DNA from: Nectonema munidae
Lineage: Eukaryota; Nematomorpha; Nectonematoida; Nectonematidae
Direction: 5' to 3'
DNA length: 64,000 nucleotides
Assembly (NCBI GenBank): GCA_030549495.1
Contig: JAUIRK010000695.1
Coordinates: 62,001 to 126,000 of the forward strand
Shown: positions 12,297 to 23,660 of the stretch, in pieces
Layout: each line of letters opens with the position of its first letter
Position numbering within the stretch: the first letter of the stretch is position 1
Program-made: the position numbers and the translations under genes
The notes under the pieces: model-generated
What the model saw: only the letters and a program-made list of their open reading frames with translations
The model's database searches: none
Told to the model about the DNA's origin: nothing

Positions 12297-13003
12297 TCGA
12301 TTTTTCTTGAATGATTGCAAATTTTTGCGTTTACCTACTAAATGATTGATTGTGAATCTGATCGTGACATTTATTTAGCATTTAGGCAAACTTGTCAAAA
12401 ATTGATTGATATTTGACAGCTCAACTAAAAAAAGAAACTTTTAGTATTTTCTAAATCAAAGGACATTTCAAACTTTTTTCAATATAAATACATGACATAA
12501 AAGAATATAGTTGATCTTCTTTTTTTTGTGGTTTCTCCAAATACCTAGTTCTCTGTATCAATGTTTTTACCCATTTTTAGCTGTAATGAACTATTTCCAT
12601 ATTGTTTTGTATCTAAGTCATAAAGAATTATACGTCGCATAAAAAGAGTTAAATAATAAACTTTGGATGGAAGAATACTTTACTGAAGATTCATTAGAAG
12701 AAAGAAAATATCGAGATTTTTGCTTCAATAAATTATTTGAACTTTGTTTTTTATTTCAATAAATATTTTTCAAGTTTAATTAGGACATTAATATAATTTT
12801 CCAAAAACTAAAGTACTTGAAACTTAAATCTATATCTTAATTTTTAACTACAGATAAATTTTATTTTTGGTTTATTTATTTGTTATAAATGCATCTTTTT
12901 CTATTAAGAAATATTTTTACAAACTCAACTCAATAAAAAAAAAATAATAACCATACACAAATAAATCAATGTGATCCTTAAAGTTGATGTTTCTCACAAA
13001 TTT
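12297..13003. other. AT-rich spacer, nothing recognised
   Basis: No frame, splice pair or repeat that I can support between the direct repeat and the Tigger-type element. Confidence 0.4.
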
Positions 13004-15618
13004 CAGTAGAACCTACCTTTTACGTATCCTGATTTTACGTTCCCTGGATTTTATGTCCTCGCCAAATGATCGATGACGTCATCTTTTTGGTCATTAAATG
13101 CATTATTAATACGTTTTTTCTTTGTGATTTTATGTATTAAAAAGTTTATAAAGGTTAATAAATTATTGTCTTTCAGTTTTATTTCACTATGAGTAATTTA
13201 AATAACGCTAATTAGATCGCAAAACAATGCATTCTAACACTGAACTGTACTTGTTATCTCCGATGCTATTCTTGTTGTTTTCGTATAATGAGCGCGCATT
13301 GTCAAACATCAAACGATACGCCGCCTTGTGAATGAATGGGCTATCAGCGAGTCGCAACACTTGTAAAGGATATCCTCATATACAACTGTCAATTACGTCC
13401 AGGGTAGCAAATAGTCAGCTGATAACGCTGTGTTACAGACACAACATTTTCGTGCAAAACGTAAACATTAACTTCACATAACTTACATGATTAATAAACA
13501 ATTAAGATCATGCACTTCCTGTAATTAAAATCCATCGTTTTTCTATTTTAATAAATCTGGTCCATGGGTAGATAATTCATTCGCAATCATGGCTTCCGTG
13601 AGAAAGCGTCAAAGTGTTTCGATCGAAACTAAACTAAAGATAATTGTCGAAAGAAGGAAGGGTAACTCCAACCTTTTAATTGCAACGCAATTTGGTTTGC
13701 CTAAGTCAACCGTATCCACCATCTGGGCGAAAAGGGAGGAATTGGAGAATTCGGTTTCAAAATGTGAGTTACCAAGTCTGTTTTTAGCTAAATCTTATTT
13801 GTCAAAAGCAACGTTTTCGAAGGTTAATGATGCGTGTTTTACGTGGATGACGCAGCAGCGAAGAAAAGGCGTACCGATATCTTGACCTCTTTTACAGGAG
13901 AAAGGTCTTCTTTTTGCCAAAGAGTTGTATTCCGAAGGTCACCCGAGTTTTGAGGCCAGTAGCGGATGGCTAGATTGTTTTAAGAAACGCCACGGTATCC
14001 ATTACTTATCAATGCAAGACGAATCCTTATCAGCAGACGCTGACTCAATTGGAGCTTTCCAATCTGCGTTAAAGAGGTTAATGGAATCAGAAAATTTAAC
14101 CAAAGACCAGATTTTCAATGCTGACGAAACTGGTCTCTATTGGAAATTGATGCCCAGCCGTACCTTGGTTTTATACGGAGAGAAAACGGCAAAGAATTTC
14201 AAGACAGCTAAAGATCGAGTTACCCTTATGGGTTGTTCGAATGCGAGCGGAACCTGTAAGATTCCATTAACATTTATTCACAAGTCAGCTAAGCCACGAT
14301 GCTTTAAAAACCAGAACATGGACCGCCTGCCAGTCGACTACTATAGTCAGAAGAACGCGTGGATGGATGCGGCAACATTCAAGAGATGGTTTTTTGAGAA
14401 CTTTGTTCCCCGTGTTCGTGAATTTTGCCGAGAGAACAATCTCGAGGAAAAGATTGTGCTACTGTTAGGTAATGCTCCAGCCCACCCTTCCTTTGAAGAA
14501 CTAACGACAGAAGACGGATCATTTTTAATAATGTTCCTGCCGGCAAATACAACCTCCCTCATTCAACCGATGGACCAGGGTGTTTTAGAACCATTAAAAA
14601 GACGTTATAAGAAAATCATTCTACGTCACGTCTTGTGCAAGCTAGATATCCCCATCCCAGAGGTGATAAAACAAATCACAATTAAAGATACGGTTTACTG
14701 GATTGCAGATGCGTGGGAAGCGGCGACAGAGAGAAATCTTCAACGCTATTGGCGAAAACTAATGGAAAATGTTGAAGAAAGAAGTGAGGATGAAAGTGTT
14801 TCAGAAGAACAGACAGAGAACGTAGACAACATGGAAGCGGATCGTAATATATTTAAAGCCATGTTTCAAGAACTTGGTTCTGGAACTGAGGATATGATGA
14901 GTGTGGATGAGTGGCTCGCCGAAGATCCCGGATACCAATGGCTCACCAACGCAGAGATAATCAGTGAAATTGATAGGGAGTCATCTGATGAAAAGAGTGA
15001 AAGTGAAGTTGAACGAATTAAACGTGAGCAAGCGTTTGAAGCCCTTGGAGTTGTCGTGGATTGGTTCGAGCAAATGAAGAAAGATCCGTGCCACATCAGA
15101 CAGATTCGCCGATGGAGAGACGAAGCGGCTCGGATGAGAGCAGCATCATTAAAGCAGAAAAAGATAACCAACTTCTTTCAGTAAAAAAAAAGAAATCTTC
15201 AAAACAAAAGGCCCTTTTCTGGGCCAACAAATTCGAAAGAGAATGAATAAAGTAGTTTTTCTTTATTTTAAAATTATTTTCCCCTCTGCATGCATCATTA
15301 AAATGGCAAATTAACCGGCGCCTTTTCCTAGAGCAGACTAAGTTGAGTATAATTGATAAATAATACACATCCACTGATATTTTTTATTTAAGACTTTATT
15401 ATGAAAACAGCTCAAATTCAAAGATGATCATCTAATTTCACTGTAGTAGTCTTCTTTAGCTGCCATAGATGGTCACGTCGTACACGATGTGACCATGTGT
15501 GATCCAGGCTAGGATTTTCGTGTTGTATGTCAATTTAGAGGTCAACCTGGATTTACGAATCCTACGTTTTACGTCCGCCGTTCGGTCCCGTGCCGTACGT
15601 AAAACGTAAGTTCTAGTG
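13004..15618 (+). mobile_element. pogo/Tigger-type DNA transposon, 2.6 kb
   Basis: The left end is CAGTAGAACCTACCTTTTAC and the right end inverted is CACTAGAACTTACGTTTTAC, so the terminal inverted repeats are still well matched. TA follows the right end at 15619-15620; the left flank is TT, so one TA copy has mutated. The interior carries one long transposase reading frame on the plus strand. GC content rises across the coding part, in contrast to the AT-rich surroundings, as expected for a recent arrival. Confidence 0.9.
13589..15184 (+). pseudogene. Tigger-type (DDE) transposase, single in-frame stop
   Basis: A 531-codon frame from ATG 13589 (MASVRKRQSV) to TAA 15182-15184, interrupted only by TGA at 13883-13885 (codon 99). 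The frame continues unchanged through the family motif PLLQEKGLLFAKELY. Order: N-terminal HTH (about 8-55), CENP-B-type HTH (about 70-135), DDE domain (about 170-345), acidic tail, C-terminal KQKKITNFFQ. The first acidic residue is present in NADETG (D179) and the third in QPMDQG (D329). The second, normally LLLDNAPAHP, reads LLLGNAPAHP, so Asp is replaced by Gly at about 294. Both the stop and the lost catalytic residue argue for an inactive copy. Confidence 0.9.
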
Positions 15619-16175
15619 TAGTTTTATATAACAAGATAAATTCTAATATTTTTATTGACGTTATATTCAATCCATTTCTTCATATATAAAATATAGTTAA
15701 ATATACAGGCAGATCTCCTTACCGGCATTCTTGGTTTGACAGATTATAAATCATCAGTTCAACACCATGCATAGAATTTTAAGTTTAGGATAAATTATTT
15801 TTTAGTTATCAAATACAGTGAAAATAAGATGCTATGAAAATACACAATATAATATATTATATGGAAATACGCAATATTAACATTTAAAAAATCGTTGACT
15901 TTTGTGCATTGAGAAAAAAGTTCTCGATTGTGTTGATTTTGACGAAGTCATCGATAATTTTGCTGCTGCAAAAACGAACATATAATGGAGACTGTCTTCA
16001 ACTCGGTTAGGATATATCTGAATTATGTGGCTTAATAAAAATGTGAGCATTTTTTTCTAAATAACTTTTTAAGCCAGAATAGGGTGGGGATGAGTGAGAA
16101 AAGAAAGAGCAAGATGTGAGCGGCTCCATTCAGGACCATTGCCCTGGGGTGCCACGATCCCTTGATACGGCCCTG
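15619..16175. mobile_element. hAT-type solo end in AT-rich sequence
   Basis: The stretch ends at 16175; inverted it starts CAGGGCCGTATCAAGGGATC, a hAT-like terminus. I could not find the partner end or a target duplication. The rest of the interval is AT-rich with no supported gene. Confidence 0.3.
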
Positions 16176-16792
16176 CTACAAACATACATATGAATATTTT
16201 ATACGTCTAATCTACAACTGTTATATTCATGTATACATTATCTTCTCTTCTCATCTTTCCACTATATTACACACTGCATATGGTTTTATATTTAGGTTTA
16301 TCATAATCATATAAAAACAGCACACTTATCGTATCTGGTTTAACTTTAATTAATCCATATTTGTTTATCATCTTTATCATAATCATATAAAAACAGTACA
16401 CTTATCGTATCTGGTTTATCTGTAATTAATCCCTATTTGTACACTACATCGAATAAATATGCCATTATATTCTCTTTCGCACTCTATATTCCTTATTTTC
16501 CACTTTTATCATTTAACGGTAGTGTTTATGTGAAGAAGATAAGAGTGGTGGAAAATTAATATTGTAGAAATTATTCTGAACAAAAGTTTTAGATCTTATT
16601 TCATTATTTGCACCATTACAACATTTTGCGCGTACCCATAAAAGGTTGGCCAGCTATCTAGCTCATCAATTATCATAGCGAATAGATTAGCATGTTGATG
16701 TAGAGCGCTATCAAATTTTTGACAATTAAACAATTTTGCGCGCAAAAAAACACGTCAATGCATTAAAGGTGAAAAATATCATTCCCTCTTAC

Positions 16793-16920
16793 CCCGCAAA
16801 CAACATCATTGTTCTGATCACTGATTTGAGCCAAGCAACAATTGTAAAGAAGACAAGATTTTGCTCTAAGACAAAAATTCCCACATAAAATCATGGAGCA
16901 CATTATGGCAAAATTTATTG
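16793..16920 (-). CDS. Candidate Cys-rich coding exon, unassigned
   Basis: On the minus strand an acceptor (TATTATTATTACTCAG) precedes 2 nt plus 42 open codons and ends at a strong donor (GCGGG then GTAAGAG). The peptide is rich in Cys (CSMILCGNFC, SCLLYNCCLAQ, DVVCG). I do not recognise the family. Pyrimidine content before the acceptor is modest and no partner exon was identified, so this could be chance. A shorter exon from the acceptor within TTTTTGTCTTAG is also possible. Confidence 0.28.
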
Positions 16921-17478
16921 CTGAGTAATAATAATAACAATTCTCATGAAACAAATGAAATAAAGCCTTCGAACTCAAAAATTAACCATCCTAAGCGTAT
17001 ATCCTTACGGCTGAAAGAGCTTTAATATCTCCAACCAACCAAATGTGCTACCCCAGTTTTATTTTTCTCTACGCCATTTGATGAATAAAAAATTTACATC
17101 AGAAATTTCCTTACTCGAGAGTTTTACATAGTACGTTTGAATGTATTCGTGTGTAGTCAAAGAGAAAGAGAAATCTGGCACACAAGTGATTCGAGGTCCA
17201 TTCATACAAATGTTCTCTGAATTATATATTTACTTTTTACAGATATTCTCAATTATCGTCGCATTTGTCAAACTTTTTCAGAATTACAATATTTCAATAA
17301 AGTATATTTATTATTCTAATCATCATAAGTATAAAACAACAAGTATTATGATTTTAATAGATCTAATGTTATCTTTTGTGATTGTGAGAAATTAGTAATT
17401 TAAGTAGACTTTAATTGAGTGTTAATGAGGAAGATTATTGAAAATTCTGAAGCATCTACATCAATCCTATATTCTGCT

Positions 17479-17979
17479 CTAATCAGAGGGGTCATCTTCG
17501 TTGGCCTTGTATTTGGTCCATGCAGTCCAACCTCCGGGAAAATGCTTAACATTTGTGAAACCGAAAGAGGACGCCATTTTGCAAGCTTTTTCACTTCTCG
17601 TCCCAGCCATACAGGAAAAAACTATTGTACTCGGGGTAGGTGTAATTTTATCGGGCAATGCAAAGCCATACTTCACATAAAACTGCTGGGAAGAAAGAGA
17701 AAACGCTTCTGACATTTCACTAAGAGGTAAATTGTGGGAGTTGGGTATGGCGCCTAAATTTTGCACTTCGTCCCGTTCACGGACGTCTAGAATGAGATTA
17801 TTTGGAGAAACTTCGGAATTAGTCGGAGTCTTCGTTAAATCAACAAATTCCTTCAGTGTGACAACTTTCGTATATTTAAAACGCTTTAAAATGAATCCTG
17901 TTGGAATTCTTCGCTGTTGTAACAATTTGAAAGAAAGTGGTGAGCGTATTAAGAGATTGTGAAAAGTGTAACGCAACAT
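17479..17979 (-). CDS. Mitochondrial-type single-domain rhodanese (thiosulfate sulfurtransferase)
   Basis: Intronless 166-codon frame, ATG 17979 to TAG 17481-17479. A longer frame extends upstream only through a TTG, so the ATG is preferred. Residues 1-35 are rich in Arg, Lys and Leu and lack acidic residues (MLRYTFHNLLIRSPLSFKLL), typical of a mitochondrial targeting peptide. The rhodanese domain spans about 38-158: LILDVRE at 62-68, active-site loop CMAGTRS with the sulfur-accepting Cys at 123, and PGGWTAW at 148-154. The C-x-x-G-x-R loop is the small TSTD1/Hsp67B2-like type. Such enzymes move sulfane sulfur between thiosulfate, glutathione persulfide and thiol acceptors. The start codon overlaps a possible plus-strand start in the same CATG. 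Confidence 0.88.
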   Translation of the reverse strand: MLRYTFHNLLIRSPLSFKLLQQRRIPTGFILKRFKYTKVVTLKEFVDLTKTPTNSEVSPNNLILDVRERDEVQNLGAIPNSHNLPLSEMSEAFSLSSQQFYVKYGFALPDKITPTPSTIVFSCMAGTRSEKACKMASSFGFTNVKHFPGGWTAWTKYKANEDDPSD

Positions 17980-18010
17980 GTCTGCTTTCAACAGTGGGGA
18001 AATGAAAGAA
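17978..18010 (+). CDS. Possible divergent first exon
   Basis: On the plus strand, ATG 17978 opens eleven codons (MSAFNSGEMKE) that run straight into a perfect donor, GTAAGTGT at 18011. This would be the first coding exon of a gene divergent from the rhodanese gene, sharing a two-way promoter. The next exon was not identified, so it rests only on the donor and a short frame. Confidence 0.25.
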
Positions 18011-19536
18011 GTAAGTGTCTGTGAACTAAAATAATAATTAAAACATTATGACCAAATAGCTTATCTTTTTATAATTAATTTTATAGTCCTAATTAAATCT
18101 ATATTTTGTAACACATACTTTACTTTTACTAGATTTCCCAATTTGCTTTATAAACAATAAAGACACTACTTTTTTTAATAAGAACCTGAAAATAAATTAC
18201 GTAGTAAAAGTTGCTTAGAAAAATCAAATTTTGGGTTCTGAAAGTTTCTGTAGCTCATTCAATATTCACCCTTAGAAGCTTCCAATACTCAAAAATCTTT
18301 AAAAGATTAAGAAACATTTTACAATAATTACTCTTCATTGCCTATATGGATGATAACAGTAGTAAAAAGTAGAGAATATGGATGATCGTGAAAGAGTTAC
18401 ATCAAATAATATTCATATCTTTTTATTGTAGGTATCATCATTTATTTCTTTTATAGATTTACAGCGATAAAGTAAAGGTTATTTATTGGGCACAACGTTA
18501 AAGGATTATAAATTTTCGCTGACAATCAGCTTTTTCAAATAAAAAACCACAATCTTCAGAGCGAGGAGAGTTCTTGTTGTAGTAAAGAGTGATATGTGTA
18601 CCACTGAGTTCAACACAGAGTCACCTAACAACAAATTCTGTATGATTTTTTTCATAAAAAATGATGCCAACTTTTGAATACCCCCTCCTCCCACCATCTT
18701 TTGAGAACTTTTAAGTACCCCGTCCTTCCCAGTTCCTGTTGACGTCATTTGTGAAAGATGGCGACAAACTCAAAAATATTTTTTTTAATATTCTGTTTTT
18801 TGAAAAAAATTTCAAACTATGAAGTAAAAAATAATGCAAAATTATTGAACTTAAAAATATATGTTGTTTAAATAGCGAAAATTTTATAACTAATGAGGTT
18901 GCAATTAATAAAAAATTTCCTTTTTAAACAAATGCAAAAATTTAATTAAATCATATTTATGTCATAAAGACTTTTAATAAAACTTTAATCAGTAGCATTT
19001 TGAGGTAGATCACTATAAAAAACTTTCAGGTCAAAAGTTTCAAATTTACAAGCTACTCTTTATTTTTTGAAGTACACTTTCATTTCTAACCCATATAGAT
19101 TTCTACTCTAAAACAAATTCTAAACGCAGTCACTAAGAACCTACTATTAACTCTAAGATATCTTCATTAACAGTACATTGCATTTCAACTTCAAGTGGAA
19201 TTTTTTAAATTGTATATTTTATAATTTATTGAATTATAATAACTTATAAAATAGCAATAATTGAATTTAATAAAAAACGTATTTTTTCAAATCCAGCTGC
19301 ATATTTCCTTATCGAGTAATTTTATTCATTGCAGAAGTAATACAATGAATCAAATTACTTTCATGATTTTTAGAAAGTTATCCTAGAGCTAAATATTTTA
19401 TGTAAGAAAAAACAAAAAATAAGAAGGAAAAATTATATACAATTAATCATAAAAAAAATAAAAATTTCTACGCTAAAAAGGAAAATTTAGGTAAAGATAT
19501 AAACATACAACTGTCTAAAAACTTCTTTAATGTCCT
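18011..19536. other. AT-r spacer without recognised gene
   Basis: Only chance frames. A possible acceptor at about 18270 (GTTTCTGTAG then CTCATTC) could follow the candidate exon at 17978-18010, but the resulting frame soon stops and has no recognisable content. Confidence 0.4.
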
Positions 19537-19539
19537 TTG

Positions 19540-19735
19540 TCCCAGAATCTACAGGGTAAGGCGTGCCTCACACACAAATTTTTGGGACTTTTTTTATTGG
19601 AGCGTGGTGCATTTGTTGACCGAATGCCCTTTCTGACGTCAACCGGGTGGCATCAGATTAAGCAACAAGAAATTCTATTTCGGGTACGTCGGGATTCGAA
19701 CTTGAGAGCTTTGGAATGAAATCCAAAGTAGCCCG
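19540..19735 (-). repeat. tRNA-derived SINE with conserved central domain
   Basis: Minus strand: a tRNA-like head with box B AGTTCGAATCCC at about 19695, then TGACGTCAGAAAGGGCATTC and ATGCCACCCGG-type sequence. The AAGGGCATTCGGTCAACAAA block resembles the central domain shared by several invertebrate tRNA-SINE families (AAGGGCATCCGGC...). The tail continues to about 19540 near TGTAGATTCTGGGACAA. Boundaries are approximate because no target duplication was resolved. Confidence 0.5.
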
Positions 19736-20402
19736 TAAACTTACAACTGTATGTTTCATTTAAAATTACAATACTGTATCAATACCACTAATCAATATTC
19801 TAAGGATGCTAAAAACAGTTTTTTCACTTTTATAGGCCTTTGAATTAAAAAATACTAATGCTATTCATATTACAAAAATTGATCTATTTTTATAAAATTT
19901 TACCCCAAATAACTATAATCGATTTAATATATCAAAATTGATTTCTACGAAAAGTATTATATGCAAATGCAACTATATTCTGTGTTTTCCTGTCTTAAAT
20001 TTTGTTTCTGAAAATTACGTTTATTTCATGATTGACAATATATTTTTAGTTCCCAACAGGAGCAAAGTACAATGAAATTTAGAAATATTTAATACACGAG
20101 GGACTAAATAAAAGTGTTCATTATATATTAATGTGTTCACTATAAGGAGGTTAAATATTACAAAAATAGAAAGAGACATCAAAAGTACACAATAGATCCT
20201 TTATAACGCGGATGGAGAAACTCTGTATTCTGATTTAGAGTCACTGACTATTGAATATTTTACTTTATAACTTAACTGCATAATTAAAAGTAACATTTCA
20301 ATGAGAAAAAAACAATTGCCTTTTGTATACACAATAAAACCGTCTCATTAAATAGGCTCGTTAGTGGCAGTGAAAAAAGAGTTTTGCATTCAAACGCAAG
20401 AA

Positions 20403-20408
20403 TTTATT
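20403..20408 (-). terminator. Poly(A) signal of PPAN
   Basis: TTTATT on the plus strand is AATAAA in the sense of PPAN, about 50 nt after its stop codon. This is the expected place for the cleavage and polyadenylation signal. Confidence 0.6.
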
Positions 20409-20455
20409 GAAGAAAAGGGTTTATACGTCTTATTGTTGAGGTTTTTTTTCACTCA

Positions 20456-21655
20456 CTACTTTTTAGCGCGCGTTGTTTCTTTCTTACGATCTTTATAAGA
20501 AGATTTGTTAAAAAGAGGCCATTTGGTTCTTAGCTTTGTTTTGTTGTCTGGTTGCTTCTCATCACCATCTTCTCCATCGTAATTGGAATCATTATATCGT
20601 TTCATGCGAATCTTTTTTCCATTATTTTGGTGCTTCAGCAAAGCTTCTTTCAGCTTCATCTTCTTCTTAACGTTTCTTTCCTGCTCCTCCCTTCTCTTTC
20701 GTTTCAGTTCTTCTTTTGATTTCCTTCTTTTCCCTAAATTTTCAACATCGTGGGGACTTTTCTTCACAAACGAGTGGTACAATACTTCGCCGTCACACAC
20801 TCCTTTCGTTATTTTAACAAGTTTCATGCTTATCCGTGGTCCGATTTCAACTAAACGAATGGCACTCTGATGTCCAACGCGATTTCCGCTCCCGTGCACA
20901 CTCTGACTCAAGGTGACACTGTTTTCGCAGGTATCTGCTTCTACCTCACTCTCAGAAACGACTCCTTTCGTCACATAGGAAGAAATATCGTTGTACCTGG
21001 AGAGGTCTGGGATTTTGGAGGTGTGCATGATAATTTTACGAATGGAGCGTTTCACACCAAACGGCACAATTTTAATAGCATAGTGCCGAATTTGGATCAT
21101 ATCGTCTTGATGATTCAGCAAGAGACATCTTCGAACACTTTTCAAATTAACGCGGGAAACGTTTATTGAAGGGAAAAGATTGTTGAAAAGGGTCGTCATC
21201 AAACTCATTTTGAGTTCTTCCCCGGCGAAGCCGTTGAGTATGAGGAGAGGGTGACTGGAAAAGAGCAAGGGGTTCGTTGAAACATTTTTGAAGAATGAAG
21301 TCACATCTTTGACGAGAGCGAAGGAGCTCAGTTTGAAAGTGAGGGTCGGTCCCGTTGGCACAACAATAATTTTCAAATACAGCCCGCATGAAGTTTGCGA
21401 AAAGATGAGAAGGTGTGTAACGTGGAGTGAGCCACAGACGGACAAGTAGTCTTTGATGGTGGACGTTGACTTTGCTTTCAGCTTGGAAGCGGTGAATGGT
21501 TCCAAAATCGTTCTCAAATCATACATCAGCGATTTAGCCTCTTTACCCAAACTGCCTCTGAACGCCACGATGGAGTGTGGTGCTTGAACAAGAGCATCGT
21601 CTTCCAGATTATTTCCAACCTTCTTCTTTTTCCTCTTTTTATGCTTTAAACCCAT
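20456..21655 (-). CDS. PPAN: Peter Pan / SSF1 homologue (Brix domain), 60S ribosome biogenesis
   Basis: Intronless 399-codon frame from ATG 21655 to TAG 20458-20456. The N-terminus is Lys-rich (MGLKHKKRKKKK), a nucleolar-type signal. The Brix domain spans about 26-292: APHSIVAFRG (25-34), MYDLRTILEPFTASKLK (44-60), VPTGPTLTFKL (99-109), LFPSINV (160-166), RHYAIKIVPFGV (190-201), SAIRLVEIGPR (264-274) and YHSFVKKS (293-300). A charged coiled region follows (305-345), then a basic tail. The family is about 470 residues in human, so the tail is shorter here. Peter Pan/Ssf1 binds pre-60S particles in the nucleolus and is needed for 27S pre-rRNA processing. Family assignment is firm because the Brix blocks match in order. 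Confidence 0.96.
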   Translation of the reverse strand: MGLKHKKRKKKKVGNNLEDDALVQAPHSIVAFRGSLGKEAKSLMYDLRTILEPFTASKLKAKSTSTIKDYLSVCGSLHVTHLLIFSQTSCGLYLKIIVVPTGPTLTFKLSSFALVKDVTSFFKNVSTNPLLFSSHPLLILNGFAGEELKMSLMTTLFNNLFPSINVSRVNLKSVRRCLLLNHQDDMIQIRHYAIKIVPFGVKRSIRKIIMHTSKIPDLSRYNDISSYVTKGVVSESEVEADTCENSVTLSQSVHGSGNRVGHQSAIRLVEIGPRISMKLVKITKGVCDGEVLYHSFVKKSPHDVENLGKRRKSKEELKRKRREEQERNVKKKMKLKEALLKHQNNGKKIRMKRYNDSNYDGEDGDEKQPDNKTKLRTKWPLFNKSSYKDRKKETTRAKK

Positions 21656-22033
21656 TTTTCCTCAAAAATCTTCTAAACATAAAAAAGAGAACATAAAAAC
21701 AGTTTTTTACAGTATTCTAGTTTTCTGTAAAAGAAAACTACAAAATCTCTTTTCTCTAAAGATTTAACAAAGAGATCATTTTAAGAGTCATCGTATAAAA
21801 TCTTCACTTTTTAGAGTATAGCATATCTAGCGATAGAAAGGACAACTGTGACCATCGGTTTCAATAACTAATAAATGGTAATAAGGAGAGATAAAGGCTT
21901 AATTACATCTAATGAATAGTGATCTATCATACGTGAATGATTTTCTTCTCTTCTTGAGTTAGAAGAGTGCTTCACAAACTTTGTAACAATTTTCGGCGTG
22001 GCGGTCTCTATAAATTTTTAGTAGCTTGGGGTC

Positions 22034-22600
22034 TCATTTAAAAAAATAAATCAACATATAAACCACTGAACAAAATTGACACGATTGCTTATTTAAAAAT
22101 TGTCTGAATAATTCAAGCAATGTCAATGGGATGGATGCATCAGCTTTGTCTACACCAGTTTTACTAAGTTCAGCTATGTTTTGACCCATGCAGCTCATAT
22201 TATTACTCATTTGCAATCTCTTTACGGACTTTTCAATGGAAAGTAGCATCGAAAACGCCCGCTCACACGCATACGTAGTGGTAAATAAGATCAGAACTTT
22301 CAAAGCCATTTTTGCAACATGAGAATAGAACTGTCCCAGTTCAATAAAAATATCGCTGAGACATTTCACAAAAAAACATGTTTATGCACCTCCTTAATCA
22401 TTAATCAAATCAATAAACTGTTCTGCTTAAGAAGTCTTCCGATACTAATCGCGATTATAAACGTATTTTTGATAAATTGAGAGTATTTTTCAAATTTTTG
22501 TAAAATTTCTTGGCTGAGATATGTTACACGGTTGTTCATGGCATCCAGGACATTTTCAGTAATGTAAATCTTATTTTCATCAAAAAAAATGTTCACATAT
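22034..22600 (-). pseudogene. hAT transposase C-terminal relic
   Basis: Minus-strand frames with the hAT dimerisation motif in altered form (TTTYACERAFSMLLSIEKSV, then RLQMSNNM), preceded upstream by frames at 22596-22405 (VLDAMNNRVTYLSQEI) typical of the region before it. The Y/C-E-R-A-F-S core matches the STYLCE..FS type of hAT families. The frame is split between the two blocks. Confidence 0.6.
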
Positions 22601-22980
22601 GAAGCTGGAGAAAAATTTGTCTTGCCTAAGAATACCTTCGTCCAAAAAACTTCATTTCAAAAGCCAGCGGAAGGATACTAGAAAATTCAATAAGGTCATT
22701 TTGATCCATCAATCTTTTTTAAATTTTATTTGCTCCCAATTTGTCCGAATTGATGATTTGATATTTCTTGACTTTGTTTATTTCATGAAAATAAATAATT
22801 TATGCTTTTATTGTTGTAATAAACAAATTTTTTTTTTACATTCAGAAAATTTCAATTGATAATTTTCTTTTTTTTCGTTTATTATGTTTTAGATTTTCAT
22901 CCATAAATTGATATTTTATTCTTTATCTGCATCGTTATATTGACTGATTATATAATGAAAATAAAAGAAAATTTAAGACT

Positions 22981-23660
22981 ACACAAATATACCATCAGAT
23001 GAGTCAAGTGGTGGTGAAGTTTCTGACTCGGAAACATCTTTTCATGGCGAGTCAAATTTATCCACAACAGGGACTTTCTTTTTTCAGGATAAAATGAAGA
23101 TTCCACTAATTATAGGAAAAGAAAAAAATTGAGTGTTTTGATAAGCAGTATCAGGCTTTTGATGGAATGATATGGAGACCAATAGAAAATCCTTTATGTT
23201 CTTCAGGTAGGGCACCAATATGTAATGTAATCAAAGATACAGAAGGACCAAGCAGTCATGCAAAAAGAAGTATTCAGAAAAATATTATTCCTGCTAAACC
23301 AGGTTAAAAAAGTGTACAGAATTACAAAAGCAGAATGTTTTAGTTGATCTTATCTTGGAATATATCAATATCAGAATTAGAAACCTTTATAGCAATTTTA
23401 TATGTAAGAGGAGTAACACCCTCACGTGGATTAGATGTGCACTTACTTTGGTTTTGCAAATAAACAACGAGTCGTTCTCGTTTTTGTGAAATACAACGAT
23501 TCTTGCGCTTTGATCTAAAACGCAATCGATTTTACGTTTGAAGACGGATAAATTTTCAGCTTTCCGAAATATGGTATCGGTTCATTTCTAATTGCTTATG
23601 ACTTTCTTGCTATCGATGAGCAGCTTTTTCCAAGTAAGACAAATTCAAATGTTCTCTACC
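22981..23660 (+). pseudogene. piggyBac-type transposase relic
   Basis: Plus-strand fragments in family order: RAPICNVIKDTEGPSSHAKR, then SELETFIAILYVRGVTPSRG, LDVHLLWFCK, RFCEIQRFLR, and AIDEQLFPSKT. The last is the conserved IDEQ block with a catalytic Asp of DDE_Tnp_1_7 (PGBD-like) transposases. Frames shift between blocks and stops occur, so it is non-functional. No TTAA-flanked termini were identified with certainty. Confidence 0.65.

Noticed and set aside
14866-15374. Several 60-100 codon frames on both strands overlapping the Tigger transposase
   Set aside because: They are out-of-frame or antisense shadows of the real transposase frame.
17419-17962. Plus-strand frames of 76-97 codons
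   Set aside because: Antisense of the rhodanese gene.
20583-21389. Frames of 80-99 codons on both strands inside PPAN
   Set aside because: Shadows of the Brix-domain frame; no motifs and no splice sites.
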